NCBI GenBank assembly: GCA_000431815.1
Contig: FR889241.1
Coordinates: 28,758 to 88,461 of the forward strand
Direction of reading: 5' to 3'
Length of the DNA: 59,704 bases
DNA from: Butyrivibrio sp. CAG:318
GTDB lineage: Bacteria; Bacillota; Clostridia; Lachnospirales; Lachnospiraceae
The notes under the pieces were generated by a model. It was not told the DNA's origin. It made no database searches and worked only from the letters and a program-made list of their open reading frames with translations. Shown here piece by piece: positions 35,977 through 43,712 of this stretch; position 1 is the stretch's first letter, and each line of letters starts with the position of its first letter. The position numbers and the translations under genes were made by a program.

Positions 35977-36555
35977 ATGGAAGACAAACGAATTATAAAA
36001 ACCAAAAAATATCTCAAGGACACACTCATCGAACTTCTTGATGAAATGCCTTTTGAAAAAATAACCGTTACCATGCTGTGCCAGAAAGCTGACATAAGCA
36101 GGATTACTTTCTATTCCCATTATGATGACAAATATGACCTCGTTGAAGACATTTTTCAGGATATGATAGCTGCCGGAACCGGTTACTATGATGAACTGGA
36201 AAATAGATTTAACAAAGATAACGATATTGCCTTGGGATTTTCACATGTAATGGACAGCATACTTAAGCTGTATTACAACAAGTATTATTTCTTCAGGCAT
36301 GTGACACCGGAGCGTAATCCTTATCTCGCTTTCTCGTACTACAATCATGTGTTTTCCACCGTTGAGAAACATACCAACAAGGAAAATTCAAGACACCCGT
36401 TAAAATACAGCAACAGGCAGATAACAGGCTTCCTGTGCTACGGTCTTCTCGGTTTTATAAATGAAAGCCATAATGAAAATGATGATTTCCACAAGAATGA
36501 ACGCGATGCGCACCAGCTGCTCTCAGATATTCTGAATAACGGAATACTGTTCTAG
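35977..36555 (+). CDS. TetR-family transcriptional regulator
   Basis: 192 aa. I take the ATG at 35977; an upstream in-frame start would run through the operator. No clear ribosome site is visible. The N-terminal helix-turn-helix (about 5-52) reads KKYLKDTLIELLDEMPFEKITVTMLCQKADISRITFYSHYDDKYDLVEDI, the TetR_N pattern. The C-terminal part, rich in Tyr and Phe (LYYNKYYFFRHVTPERNPY), resembles the TetR C-terminal domain family seen with many clostridial YfiR/DhaS-like regulators. The ligand is unknown. The gene sits over a palindrome and converges on the ECF sigma gene with 10 bases between stops. Confidence 0.88.
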   Translation: MEDKRIIKTKKYLKDTLIELLDEMPFEKITVTMLCQKADISRITFYSHYDDKYDLVEDIFQDMIAAGTGYYDELENRFNKDNDIALGFSHVMDSILKLYYNKYYFFRHVTPERNPYLAFSYYNHVFSTVEKHTNKENSRHPLKYSNRQITGFLCYGLLGFINESHNENDDFHKNERDAHQLLSDILNNGILF

Positions 36556-36565
36556 AAAGTGAACC

Positions 36566-37117
36566 CTATATAATTATGCCTTCCTTCATAAATCTTGCCC
36601 GCAGATCAATCTTCATCCGGTATATCGTTGTCTTGACTTTACTCTCGCTCACATCAAGCGTACATGCTATCTGCGCTATACTTATGCACTTGGCATATCG
36701 CAGCCGGAAAATCACGTATTTCTCTGCACTTACACCATTAAGGTAATCATTCATGACGCGTTTGATCTCGCAGCTGTCCATGTAACGTTCTATTGTCATG
36801 ACATTTATCCCACAGTCTGTTTCATGCAGTTCCATCGGCATTCCCTTTCTCTTGCCGGCATTTTTCTTTCTCAGCACACTGTATGCTTCATTGCGTGCTA
36901 TTCTCATAAGGTATGCCCGTAAATCACGCAGGCTCCTGTCCGTAATCCGCCTCCACGCCTTATAATATGTTTCATTCTCGCACTCCGCCGCATCTCGGAA
37001 ATCACCCAGAACACCCAATGCCGTATTAAATATCCAACTCCCGTATTTGTCCTTAGTTTCCTTAATCGCACGCTCATCGCGATTGATATACAGCTCTATT
37101 ATCTGCTCGTCCTCCAT
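36566..37117 (-). CDS. ECF-type RNA polymerase sigma factor, no adjacent anti-sigma gene
   Basis: 183 aa. ATG with GGAG 6 bases upstream. Region 2 reads YGSWIFNTALGVLGDFRDAAECENETYYKAWRRI and LRAYLMRIARNEAYSVLRKK. Region 4 (about 125-175) reads RVMNDYLNGVSAEKYVIFRLRYAKCISIAQIACTLDVSESKVKTTIYRMKIDLRARF, the usual -35-recognition helix-turn-helix. The length fits ECF factors. In Lachnospiraceae such genes are commonly followed by a membrane anti-sigma gene, but here the convergent tetR gene ends 10 bases beyond the stop. Its regulon cannot be read from this window. Confidence 0.9.
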   Translation of the reverse strand: MEDEQIIELYINRDERAIKETKDKYGSWIFNTALGVLGDFRDAAECENETYYKAWRRITDRSLRDLRAYLMRIARNEAYSVLRKKNAGKRKGMPMELHETDCGINVMTIERYMDSCEIKRVMNDYLNGVSAEKYVIFRLRYAKCISIAQIACTLDVSESKVKTTIYRMKIDLRARFMKEGIII

Positions 37118-37261
37118 GTTCTTCTCCTCTGTATTAAATCAAGTATTTAATTATAAGATTGCTTTTTGTAAAAAAAAGTCACACTATTGATAAAATTTTT
37201 TCTCCATTTATTTCATTGTATGCTATACTCTAATGTAGTAAAAAAATACAGGAGCAGTTCT

Positions 37262-38134
37262 ATGATTAAAATCGGACGAAATGACCCATGCTGGTGCGGC
37301 AGTGGGCAGAAATACAAGAAATGTCATTTTGAATTTGACGAGAGACTTGAAGATCTAAAATGCAGCGGATACAAAATTCCCCCGCACAAAATTATCAAGA
37401 CACCGGAACAGATTGAGGGCATTAAAGCCAGTGCACGAATTAACATTGCTGTCCTCGACTATGTAGCAGAACATATAAAAGCCGGCATCTCAACCGAGGA
37501 AATCAACGGATGGGTTGACTCTGTCACAAGAGAAATGGGCGGCATTCCGGCACCTCTTAATTATGAAGGATTCCCTAAGAGCGTATGCACTTCCCTCAAT
37601 GATGAAGTATGCCACGGAATCCCTGCAGATGATATAATCCTTAGAGACGGTGACATAATAAATGTCGATGTCTCAACTATTTATAACGGATATTTTTCAG
37701 ACTCCTCAAGAATGTTCTGTATCGGGAATGTATCTGAAGATAAGAAGAAACTCGTTGAAGTTGCCAAAGAATGTCTTGACGTAGGACTTAAGGAAGTTAA
37801 GCCATTCACTCCTCTCGGCAATATGAGCAATGCGATCAACACGCTTGCCAAATCGCACGGATACAGCATTGTACGGGAGATAGGCGGTCACGGATGCGGG
37901 CTCGAATTTCACGAAGAGCCATGGGTCGGATACACACTTCCGGCCGATACCGGAATGATACTCGCACCCGGAATGTGTTTTACGATAGAGCCAATGGTTA
38001 ATATGGGCAAAGCAGACATCGTCCAGGATGATGAGAACGGATGGACAATCTATACCGAGGACGGTTCCCCTTCCGCGCAGTGGGAAATACAGGTTCTTGT
38101 AACCGAAGACGGCGCAGAAATCATTTCATACTGA
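37262..38134 (+). CDS. map: Type I methionine aminopeptidase with N-terminal SEC-C zinc motif
   Basis: 290 aa. ATG at 37262 with AGGAG 7 bases upstream; the longer frame has no support. Residues 3-22 form a SEC-C metal-binding motif, IGRNDPCWCGSGQKYKKCH, then a linker and the pita-bread peptidase domain. Metal ligands are in INVDVSTIYNGYFSDSSRMF (two Asp), GGHGCGLEFHEEP (His), CFTIEPMV (Glu) and QWEIQVLV (Glu). It removes the initiator methionine from new proteins. The SEC-C extension, also found at the SecA C-terminus, may help it bind ribosomes. The usual secY-adk-map context is absent, so this is probably an additional copy. Confidence 0.95.
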   Translation: MIKIGRNDPCWCGSGQKYKKCHFEFDERLEDLKCSGYKIPPHKIIKTPEQIEGIKASARINIAVLDYVAEHIKAGISTEEINGWVDSVTREMGGIPAPLNYEGFPKSVCTSLNDEVCHGIPADDIILRDGDIINVDVSTIYNGYFSDSSRMFCIGNVSEDKKKLVEVAKECLDVGLKEVKPFTPLGNMSNAINTLAKSHGYSIVREIGGHGCGLEFHEEPWVGYTLPADTGMILAPGMCFTIEPMVNMGKADIVQDDENGWTIYTEDGSPSAQWEIQVLVTEDGAEIISY

Positions 38135-38141
38135 TTCCAAC

Positions 38142-38175
38142 CAAAAAAGCGTTGCACCATTATGATGCAACGCTT
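38142..38175. terminator. Bidirectional terminator between map and the DUF4234 gene
   Basis: An 8-bp perfect stem extended by A-T pairs (38147-38156 with 38166-38175). The A-run (38143-38148) gives a T-run for the minus-strand gene, and TTATATT follows on the plus strand. Confidence 0.8.
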
Positions 38176-38193
38176 ATATTATACTGCTTAAAA

Positions 38194-38643
38194 TTACTGA
38201 TTAACCGGTCCGTTCTGCGGAGCATATGCCTGCTGCGGTCCTCCATAGTTCTGATTCATATTATTCTTTGCATTGAAATCAGCAGCGGCAAGATTAAGTG
38301 CCTTGCAAAGTTTATGAAGATAGATAAACGGTCCCACAACTATAAATGAACCGAGTATATCCCATCCCCAGAATGTTCCGGCACCGAAACTGTAATTAAT
38401 TCCTCTCTGTCTGAGGGCTTCACCTGTCTTGGCTGAAATTCTGTGCATCCACACAAGCGGAACAATACCCAGTGTAAGCCATGAGAAAATAAAGTAAACA
38501 AGGCAAAAATGCATTGTCTTCTTACCTGTCGGCACAAGTATATTCAAATCCTCACCGACTGTTGCCCAAAACCAAATTCCGTAGATTCCGCATGTAACAA
38601 GTGAAAGCAGAATCAACTTAACCATTCCTCTGTTAGTTCTCAT
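38194..38643 (-). CDS. DUF4234-family small membrane protein
   Basis: 149 aa. ATG with GGAGG 8 bases upstream. It has an N-terminal helix (VKLILLSLVTCGIYGIWFWATVGEDLN) and two further hydrophobic stretches, FCLVYFIFSWLTLGIVPLVWMH and FWGWDILGSFIVVGPFIYLHKLCKALN, the DUF4234 layout. The C-terminal tail is rich in Asn, Gln and Pro and probably unstructured. Function is unknown. It has its own promoter with an inverted repeat and converges on map, so it is a single-gene unit. Confidence 0.85.
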   Translation of the reverse strand: MRTNRGMVKLILLSLVTCGIYGIWFWATVGEDLNILVPTGKKTMHFCLVYFIFSWLTLGIVPLVWMHRISAKTGEALRQRGINYSFGAGTFWGWDILGSFIVVGPFIYLHKLCKALNLAAADFNAKNNMNQNYGGPQQAYAPQNGPVNQ

Positions 38644-38703
38644 AAACCAAACCTCCGTATGTATATTTTATTGCACGCAAAGTATCATCCTCGCGTCATT
38701 GAA

Positions 38704-38733
38704 AGTATATCATTAGATATACATACATGTCAA
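38704..38733 (-). promoter_or_regulatory. Promoter with internal inverted repeat for the DUF4234 gene
   Basis: On the minus strand TTGACA (38728-38733), an 18-base spacer and TATACT (38704-38709). A perfect inverted repeat GTATATC-ATTA-GATATAC (38705-38722) covers the -10 and most of the spacer, a position where a bound regulator would block or remodel RNA polymerase. Confidence 0.7.
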
Positions 38734-38743
38734 TGCTTCATTA

Positions 38744-39517
38744 TTATTTATCCTTAAATCCGACCGGTTTTACATTATCAATAATATTAAGTATATCCGC
38801 AAGTTCTTCTTCGGACAGATGGGTATAATCCGCAAGTTCTCTGACAGATGGCGCTGCTTTGCCTTCTTCCTTTAAATGCTTAACAGCTTCCTTGACAAGA
38901 TTGGCTTTACCGACAACCGCATTCTCGGAATCATCTTCTCCTGTAATTTGTGATACATAGGCTTTCATGGCATCGTTGACCGCTTCTCCTGCCTCGGCTA
39001 CCACATCATATCCCGAACCTGCTCCGATTCCGCACAATTCACCGAGCCTTATAAAGAGCGCAATGTTGCCTTCCTGAATCAGGTCTTCAAGTGCAACTCT
39101 GTCCGATGCGTACTCGTCTGCCAGAACCGCTACATTGGCAAGCATACTGTCGGACAAAGCATTAATAACCTCAGCATTACCGTTAAGAAGTTCATCATAC
39201 ATATCCTCAAGTTCATCTTCAGTATACCGGCGTATTCCTTTAAGATCTTCCATATATAATTCAAGTGCCTTAGAGCACCCTGATTCAACGGTATCAGGTT
39301 CCTCCTGTACATTCTCCTCTGTCTCCGGTGCTGTTTCTGCTGTCTCCTCCTCGTGCGGCGTACTTAAGTACTCAAAAACCATCTCCTTCTGTTCCGCACT
39401 GAGCTCCATATCATTAAAATATCCGAGTATTTCTTCCCTCGTAAGCGGTTCTGCCGACGTTCTTACTATCTCTGCAACTCCGCGTAAAGTTTCCATAAAT
39501 GAATTTCTGTCAAGCAT
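38744..39517 (-). CDS. Degenerate sigma-70-like protein (regions 1.1/1.2, part of 2, and 3 only)
   Basis: 257 aa. ATG with GGAAA upstream. Residues 22-52 (LTREEILGYFNDMELSAEQKEMVFEYL) resemble sigma region 1.1. An acidic linker (54-79) follows. Residues 84-153 match regions 1.2-2.2: LYMEDLKGIRRYTEDELEDM, then LEDLIQEGNIAL, the core-polymerase-contact motif. Residues 154-200 replace regions 2.3-2.4 with an Ala/Gly-rich sequence lacking the aromatic promoter-melting residues. Residues 205-245 resemble region 3 (VKHLKEEGKAAPSVRELADYTHLSEEELADIL). Region 4 is absent. It may bind RNA polymerase without recognising promoters. I recall similar uncharacterised Lachnospiraceae proteins, but no function. 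Confidence 0.75.
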   Translation of the reverse strand: MLDRNSFMETLRGVAEIVRTSAEPLTREEILGYFNDMELSAEQKEMVFEYLSTPHEEETAETAPETEENVQEEPDTVESGCSKALELYMEDLKGIRRYTEDELEDMYDELLNGNAEVINALSDSMLANVAVLADEYASDRVALEDLIQEGNIALFIRLGELCGIGAGSGYDVVAEAGEAVNDAMKAYVSQITGEDDSENAVVGKANLVKEAVKHLKEEGKAAPSVRELADYTHLSEEELADILNIIDNVKPVGFKDK

Positions 39518-39581
39518 ATCTCATTTCCTTTCCGGACGCGCGCAGCTGGTATGGTTATTTTGTCATAAACTGGTTATTTTC

Positions 39582-39590
39582 ATTATACCA
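39582..39590 (-). promoter_or_regulatory. Extended -10 promoter of the sigma-like gene
   Basis: On the minus strand TGGTATAAT, an extended -10 (TGn before a perfect TATAAT, 39582-39587), 65 bases ahead of the start codon. No good -35 is seen, as is common with extended -10 promoters. Confidence 0.5.
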
Positions 39591-39660
39591 TATCCATTGT
39601 ATTATACTGACAATTCGATGACGCGCGATTCAATCATATTAACCTAAAGGAGATTATACT

Positions 39661-40209
39661 ATGAGTAATACCAATACTGCAACCAGTAAAAAAAATGATA
39701 TCAGAACCATCGCAGTCTGTGCTGTGTTTACAGCTCTGACCTGCGTATTTACAATGTTTATACAGATTCCAACCGGAAGTGTCGGCGGAATGGTTCATAT
39801 CGGAAACATTCCTCTCTTTATCGCAGCCGCTTTCTTCGGTAAACGTACCGGCTCCGTTGTAGGCGGTGTAGGAATGGCACTCAGCGACCTTCTTACCGGA
39901 TGGGTTCCGTGGGCACCGATCACGCTTATTACCGTAGGCATCATGGGATTTGTATATGCCCTTATTGTTGACCGTAAACCTACGCTTGTAAGGCTTATAA
40001 TTGCATCTGTTGCCGTACTTGCAGTTAAAGTTGCCGGTTATTACATCGGTGAAACCATTATGTACGGAAGTTTCCTCGTCCCTCTTGCATCAATACCGGG
40101 CAACATAATCCAGATCGGCGTTAACTCAGTTATTGCAATACCGGTAATACTTATACTTAAGGCTACATGCGAGAATCTTATTAACAAACTCGCGCCATCA
40201 GCGCGATAA
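39661..40209 (+). CDS. ECF transporter S component (substrate-binding membrane subunit)
   Basis: 182 aa. ATG after AAAGGAG. Six short membrane helices and the ECF-S opening IRTIAVCAVFTALTCVFTMFIQIPTGSVGGMVHIGNIPLFIAAAFFG, in which the Ala-rich first helix docks on the energising EcfT subunit. GGVGMALSDLLTGWVPWAPITLI follows the vitamin-type S-component pattern. The shared EcfAA'T module must be encoded elsewhere. The substrate is not readable; the co-directional pyridoxal-phosphate enzyme 15 bases downstream makes a vitamin B6 vitamer or an amino compound a reasonable guess. Confidence 0.88.
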   Translation: MSNTNTATSKKNDIRTIAVCAVFTALTCVFTMFIQIPTGSVGGMVHIGNIPLFIAAAFFGKRTGSVVGGVGMALSDLLTGWVPWAPITLITVGIMGFVYALIVDRKPTLVRLIIASVAVLAVKVAGYYIGETIMYGSFLVPLASIPGNIIQIGVNSVIAIPVILILKATCENLINKLAPSAR

Positions 40210-40224
40210 TATCAGGAGGCAGCT

Positions 40225-41361
40225 ATGTACAAAATCATGACACCGGGACCCGTCAGTGTTCCCGAACAGGTAATGAATGCAAGAAGCAGATGGTTCCCTA
40301 ATCCGGACGTTGACACGTCATTCTGTGAAGAATACCACGACGTGTGTAAACGCATCGCCGGACTTTTACACACCGGTAATGAAGTATATATCCTTGACGG
40401 TGAAGGTATACTCGGCCTTGAAGCTGCATGTGCATCACTTACGGAACCGAATGACCGCGTACTCGTGATTGACAATGGCATATACGGCAGAGGATTTGCC
40501 GATTTCGTATCCATGTACGGCGGTACCCCTGTGCTGTATACATGTGACTACCGTAATCCGGTCAACCCGGATGAACTTTCGGAATATCTTGAAAAAGACC
40601 ATAATTTCAAGTACGCAACCGTTGTACATTGTGATACTCCAAGCGGCATGCTCAATGATGTTTCCGCAATCTGCCCGCTTTTGAAAAAATACGGAATAAT
40701 GACACTTGTTGACTCCGTTTCCGCCATGTTCGGTGCCGAATTCAAGGTCGATGAATGGCAGATAGACATTGCCTGCGGAGGTTCGCAGAAAGCTATGTCA
40801 GCACCTTCGGGCCTTACATTCGTATCCATAAGCGATGACGCTTTTAGTGCAATGCGAAGCAGGAAAACACCTATTGCTTCTTTTTACTGCAATCTGCTTA
40901 CATTTGAGAATTATTACAAGGACAAGTGGTTCCCATACACAATGCCGGCAAGCGACATCTACGGACTCCGTGAGGCAGTCGGAATAATTGAAAAAGATAA
41001 AGACAGGCTTGTGCGGCATGCCCGCATTTCCAAAGCCGTAAGGGAAACTCTTACAGCCGCCGGCCTTATGCTTTATGCTGAATCCGGATATTCTCCGACC
41101 GTAACTGTATTTAATGTTCCTGATAATATTAAAACCGCCGATATAATTGAAACCATGAAAAATGATTATGGGATACTTATCGCCGGAAGTTTTGATTATC
41201 TTGCCGGCAAAGTATTAAGAATAGGCCATATGGGCAACTCCGCCAATACAGAAGATGTTGCCCTGACCTTAGATGCTCTTGATAAGACTTTACGCAGGTT
41301 TAATTTTGAGCCTGCATGCAGTCTCCGTGATTCGTTTATGCATAAAATGCAACAGCAATAA
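40225..41361 (+). CDS. Class V aminotransferase (alanine-glyoxylate aminotransferase family)
   Basis: 378 aa. ATG with GGAGG 6 bases upstream. It opens MTPGPVSVPEQVM, then GEGILGLEAACASLTEPNDRVLVIDNGIYG, HCDTPSGMLND, TLVDSVSAMFG (cofactor Asp) and the pyridoxal-phosphate Lys in CGGSQKAMSAPSGLTFVS. The fold is that of alanine-, serine- or phosphonate-type transaminases, and the substrate group is not determinable by eye. One precedent in this superfamily is pyridoxamine-pyruvate aminotransferase, which would match a vitamin-type ECF-S partner. The 3' end overlaps the convergent degV gene by 26 bases. Confidence 0.87.
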   Translation: MYKIMTPGPVSVPEQVMNARSRWFPNPDVDTSFCEEYHDVCKRIAGLLHTGNEVYILDGEGILGLEAACASLTEPNDRVLVIDNGIYGRGFADFVSMYGGTPVLYTCDYRNPVNPDELSEYLEKDHNFKYATVVHCDTPSGMLNDVSAICPLLKKYGIMTLVDSVSAMFGAEFKVDEWQIDIACGGSQKAMSAPSGLTFVSISDDAFSAMRSRKTPIASFYCNLLTFENYYKDKWFPYTMPASDIYGLREAVGIIEKDKDRLVRHARISKAVRETLTAAGLMLYAESGYSPTVTVFNVPDNIKTADIIETMKNDYGILIAGSFDYLAGKVLRIGHMGNSANTEDVALTLDALDKTLRRFNFEPACSLRDSFMHKMQQQ

Positions 41362-42166
41362 CTCCCGGACCGACATGTGTTCCGATTGTTCCGCCGATTG
41401 TACGGTATTCAAGCGACGGCACATGTCCCTCCCATAAGGAGCGGCTGTCTTCTATATATTTCTTAAGCAATTCGTCTCCCAGACCCGTATATCCCAGCAT
41501 AATCGGCATATCGAAATCTATCCCGCCTGCTTTTTCTATATGTTCAACAAGAAGGTTATTTCCCTGTCTGGAGCCGCGTGCTTTACCTATCACCTGCACT
41601 GCGCCGTCCTGAATGGTCACAACCGGCTTGATTGACAGCAGTCCTCCGGCAAAAGCAACTGTTTTGGAAATTCTTCCGCCTTTCTTCAGATATTCCAAAG
41701 TATCTAACAGAGCAATTATGTGTATTTTTTTCTTGCACTCGTTAAGTTTCTCAACTATTTCTGCAGCGCTGCATCCATCTTTGGCAAGCTGCATACCATA
41801 CTTTATAAGGATAATTTCTCCTATCGTAACACTTTCGCTGTCAACAACATACACACCGTCAAATTTATCTGCGGCCATTACCGCGCTCTGGTATGTTCCC
41901 GAAAGTCCGGATGCCATTGTAACCACTATGACTTCACTGCCGTCAGCCACTGCTTCCCCAATTGATGTTTCAAAATCATAAGGCGACACCTGACTTGTTC
42001 TCGGAAGCTCATCACTCTCGATAAGTTTCTCATAAAATTCTCTGTGACTTAAGGTCACACCGTCTTTATATTCGTCATTTCCGAATGTTATGGTCATAGG
42101 AACAACCGTAACTCCGTCCTTTTCGCACATATCCGAAGCCGAATCCGTTATAAATTTAATGCTCAT
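41336..42166 (-). CDS. DegV-family fatty-acid-binding protein (second)
   Basis: 276 aa. ATG with AGGAGG 6 bases upstream. IKFITDSASDMCEKDGVTVVPMTITFG, RTSQVSPYDFE, MASGLSGTYQSAVMAAD, DTLEYLKKGGRISKTVAFAG, and GTIGTHVGPGVIAVAF are the standard DegV/FakB blocks. This is the more canonical of the two DegV proteins here. It probably binds fatty acids for FakA. Its promoter is a perfect consensus covered on the downstream side by a Rex-like palindrome, so expression may follow NADH/NAD balance. It ends within the coding end of the convergent aminotransferase. Confidence 0.92.
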   Translation of the reverse strand: MSIKFITDSASDMCEKDGVTVVPMTITFGNDEYKDGVTLSHREFYEKLIESDELPRTSQVSPYDFETSIGEAVADGSEVIVVTMASGLSGTYQSAVMAADKFDGVYVVDSESVTIGEIILIKYGMQLAKDGCSAAEIVEKLNECKKKIHIIALLDTLEYLKKGGRISKTVAFAGGLLSIKPVVTIQDGAVQVIGKARGSRQGNNLLVEHIEKAGGIDFDMPIMLGYTGLGDELLKKYIEDSRSLWEGHVPSLEYRTIGGTIGTHVGPGVIAVAFYA

Positions 42167-42179
42167 AATAGTCCTCCTA

Positions 42180-42230
42180 TTGTTGATAAATCAACAACTA
42201 GATTATAAAGAAAAGATGTTGTATTGTCAA
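42180..42230 (-). promoter_or_regulatory. Consensus promoter of degV with Rex-like operator
   Basis: On the minus strand TTGACA (42225-42230), a 17-base spacer and TATAAT (42202-42207): a perfect sigma-A promoter. Five bases on lies the 18-bp palindrome TTGTTGATTTATCAACAA (42180-42197, minus strand), over the start site. It matches the clostridial Rex consensus TTGTTAANNNNTTAACAA except for one symmetrical pair of positions. Confidence 0.7.
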
Positions 42231-42241
42231 CATCTTTTCTT
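42208..42241 (-). terminator. Terminator of the araC-trkA-trkH operon, overlapping the degV promoter
   Basis: A perfect 14-bp stem (42208-42221 with 42228-42241), a 6-base loop and minus-strand TTTATAAT after it. It begins 6 bases beyond the trkH stop. Its sequence contains the -35 and spacer of the degV promoter. Confidence 0.8.
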
Positions 42242-42246
42242 ATGCA

Positions 42247-43704
42247 CTATTTAGTTGACGAACTCTGCCTTACCCGCCAGGTTCCCGGTGAAAGAAGCAC
42301 AAGCATCGGGAATATCTCAAGGCGTCCGATAAGCATATCAAAAATAAGTACAAGCTTTGATAATACGCTGAATCCGCCGTAATTTCCTGTCGCTCCGACA
42401 GCTCCAAGCCCCGGTCCTATATTATTAAATGTCGCAGCAACCGCCGTAAAATTAGTAGTCATGTCATATCTGTCCAGACTTACTATAAGGAAAGATATGA
42501 TAACTATAAGCACATAGGCTGCGAGATAGACCAATACGGTCTTCACGGCACTATCCTGGATACCCTTGCCGTTAATTCTCACGCGGTTGACACTTCGCGG
42601 ATGCACGATTGAACGGGCCTCATTTTTGACAGCTTTAGCCAGAATGATAAGTCTCGATATTTTCAAACCGCCGCCCGTACTTCCGGCGCATGCTCCCACG
42701 AACATCAGAAGCACCAGTATTGCCCTTGAAAATTCCGGCCACATATTGAAATCGCACGTTGCAAAACCGGTGGTTGATATTACCGATGCAACCTGGAAAA
42801 TCGAATGATGGAATGCTTCAAAAAAGCTTCCGAAGCTTCCCATAATATTAAGTGCAATCAGAAGTGCCGACGCAAATACTATAATAAGGAAATATCTTAC
42901 TTCTTCATTGAGCAATGCCTCCTTGCCCTTACGTATGAGAAGAAGATAATACACATTAAAATTAACTGAGCATGCCAGCATAAATACCGTTATAATATTC
43001 TGCACTGCCGCGGAATAAGATGCAATGCTGGAGTTAAGCAGTGCAAATCCTCCTGTACCTGCTGTGGCAAAAGACAAAGTCAGCGCATCAAAGAATTTCA
43101 TTCCAGCTATAAGAAGCGCTGCCGTCTCCATTATGGTTATAATACAATATATACCATAAAGGATCATTGCCGTATGTTTTACCCTCGGAACAAGCTTGCT
43201 TACCGAAGGTCCCGGGCTCTCGGCCCTCATAAGATGCATATTGGAACCGCCTGAAAGCGGAAGGACCGCCATTATAAATACCAGGACACCCATTCCTCCG
43301 ATCCAGTGCGTAAACAAACGCCAGAACGCCGATGCATGTGAAAGAATTTCAACCGACGGCATAATGCTCGCACCGGTGGTTGTAAATCCTGACACAATTT
43401 CAAATAGCGCATCTATATAAAAAGGAATTTCTCCCGTAAGGCACAGCGGAAGCGCACCTATTATACTGAGTAAGATCCAGCTTAAGGAAACCGCTACAAA
43501 ACCTTCCCTGGAATAGAATGTATTGCTCTTAGGTTTACGGTATCTGCCCGCAAAGCCTGCCAATATGCATATAATCGATACTATTCCGTATATAAATCCC
43601 TCTTCTTCGCCGTAAATTGCTCCGATTATGGACGGAAGCGCCAGGAAAACGCCTTCAAAACAGACCACACTGCTCAGTATGTATCTGATTATCGAATAAT
43701 TCAT
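42247..43704 (-). CDS. trkH: Potassium uptake protein, TrkH/KtrB family
   Basis: 485 aa, the normal size. ATG 4 bases after AGGAGG, which overlaps the trkA stop. It is the ion-conducting membrane subunit with four M1-P-M2 repeats; selectivity-filter-like segments are SGFTTTGASI, FATAGTGGFA, VISTTGFATCDF and NNIGPGLGAVG. The HWIGGMGVLVFIMAVLP loop is a TrkH signature. It acts with the TrkA gating subunit encoded immediately upstream. The operon ends at a strong terminator 6 bases downstream. Confidence 0.94.
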   Translation of the reverse strand: MNYSIIRYILSSVVCFEGVFLALPSIIGAIYGEEEGFIYGIVSIICILAGFAGRYRKPKSNTFYSREGFVAVSLSWILLSIIGALPLCLTGEIPFYIDALFEIVSGFTTTGASIMPSVEILSHASAFWRLFTHWIGGMGVLVFIMAVLPLSGGSNMHLMRAESPGPSVSKLVPRVKHTAMILYGIYCIITIMETAALLIAGMKFFDALTLSFATAGTGGFALLNSSIASYSAAVQNIITVFMLACSVNFNVYYLLLIRKGKEALLNEEVRYFLIIVFASALLIALNIMGSFGSFFEAFHHSIFQVASVISTTGFATCDFNMWPEFSRAILVLLMFVGACAGSTGGGLKISRLIILAKAVKNEARSIVHPRSVNRVRINGKGIQDSAVKTVLVYLAAYVLIVIISFLIVSLDRYDMTTNFTAVAATFNNIGPGLGAVGATGNYGGFSVLSKLVLIFDMLIGRLEIFPMLVLLSPGTWRVRQSSSTK

Positions 43705-43712
43705 ATGTCCTC

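Noticed and set aside
37118..37200. ECF-type autoregulatory promoter upstream of the sigma gene
   Set aside because: A TATAAT and an AAGTCACAC-like stretch are present but no spacing fits a known ECF consensus well enough to report.
34947..42166. The two DegV genes as a recent tandem duplication
   Set aside because: They are over 5 kb apart, differ throughout except in family motifs, and have different neighbours and promoters.
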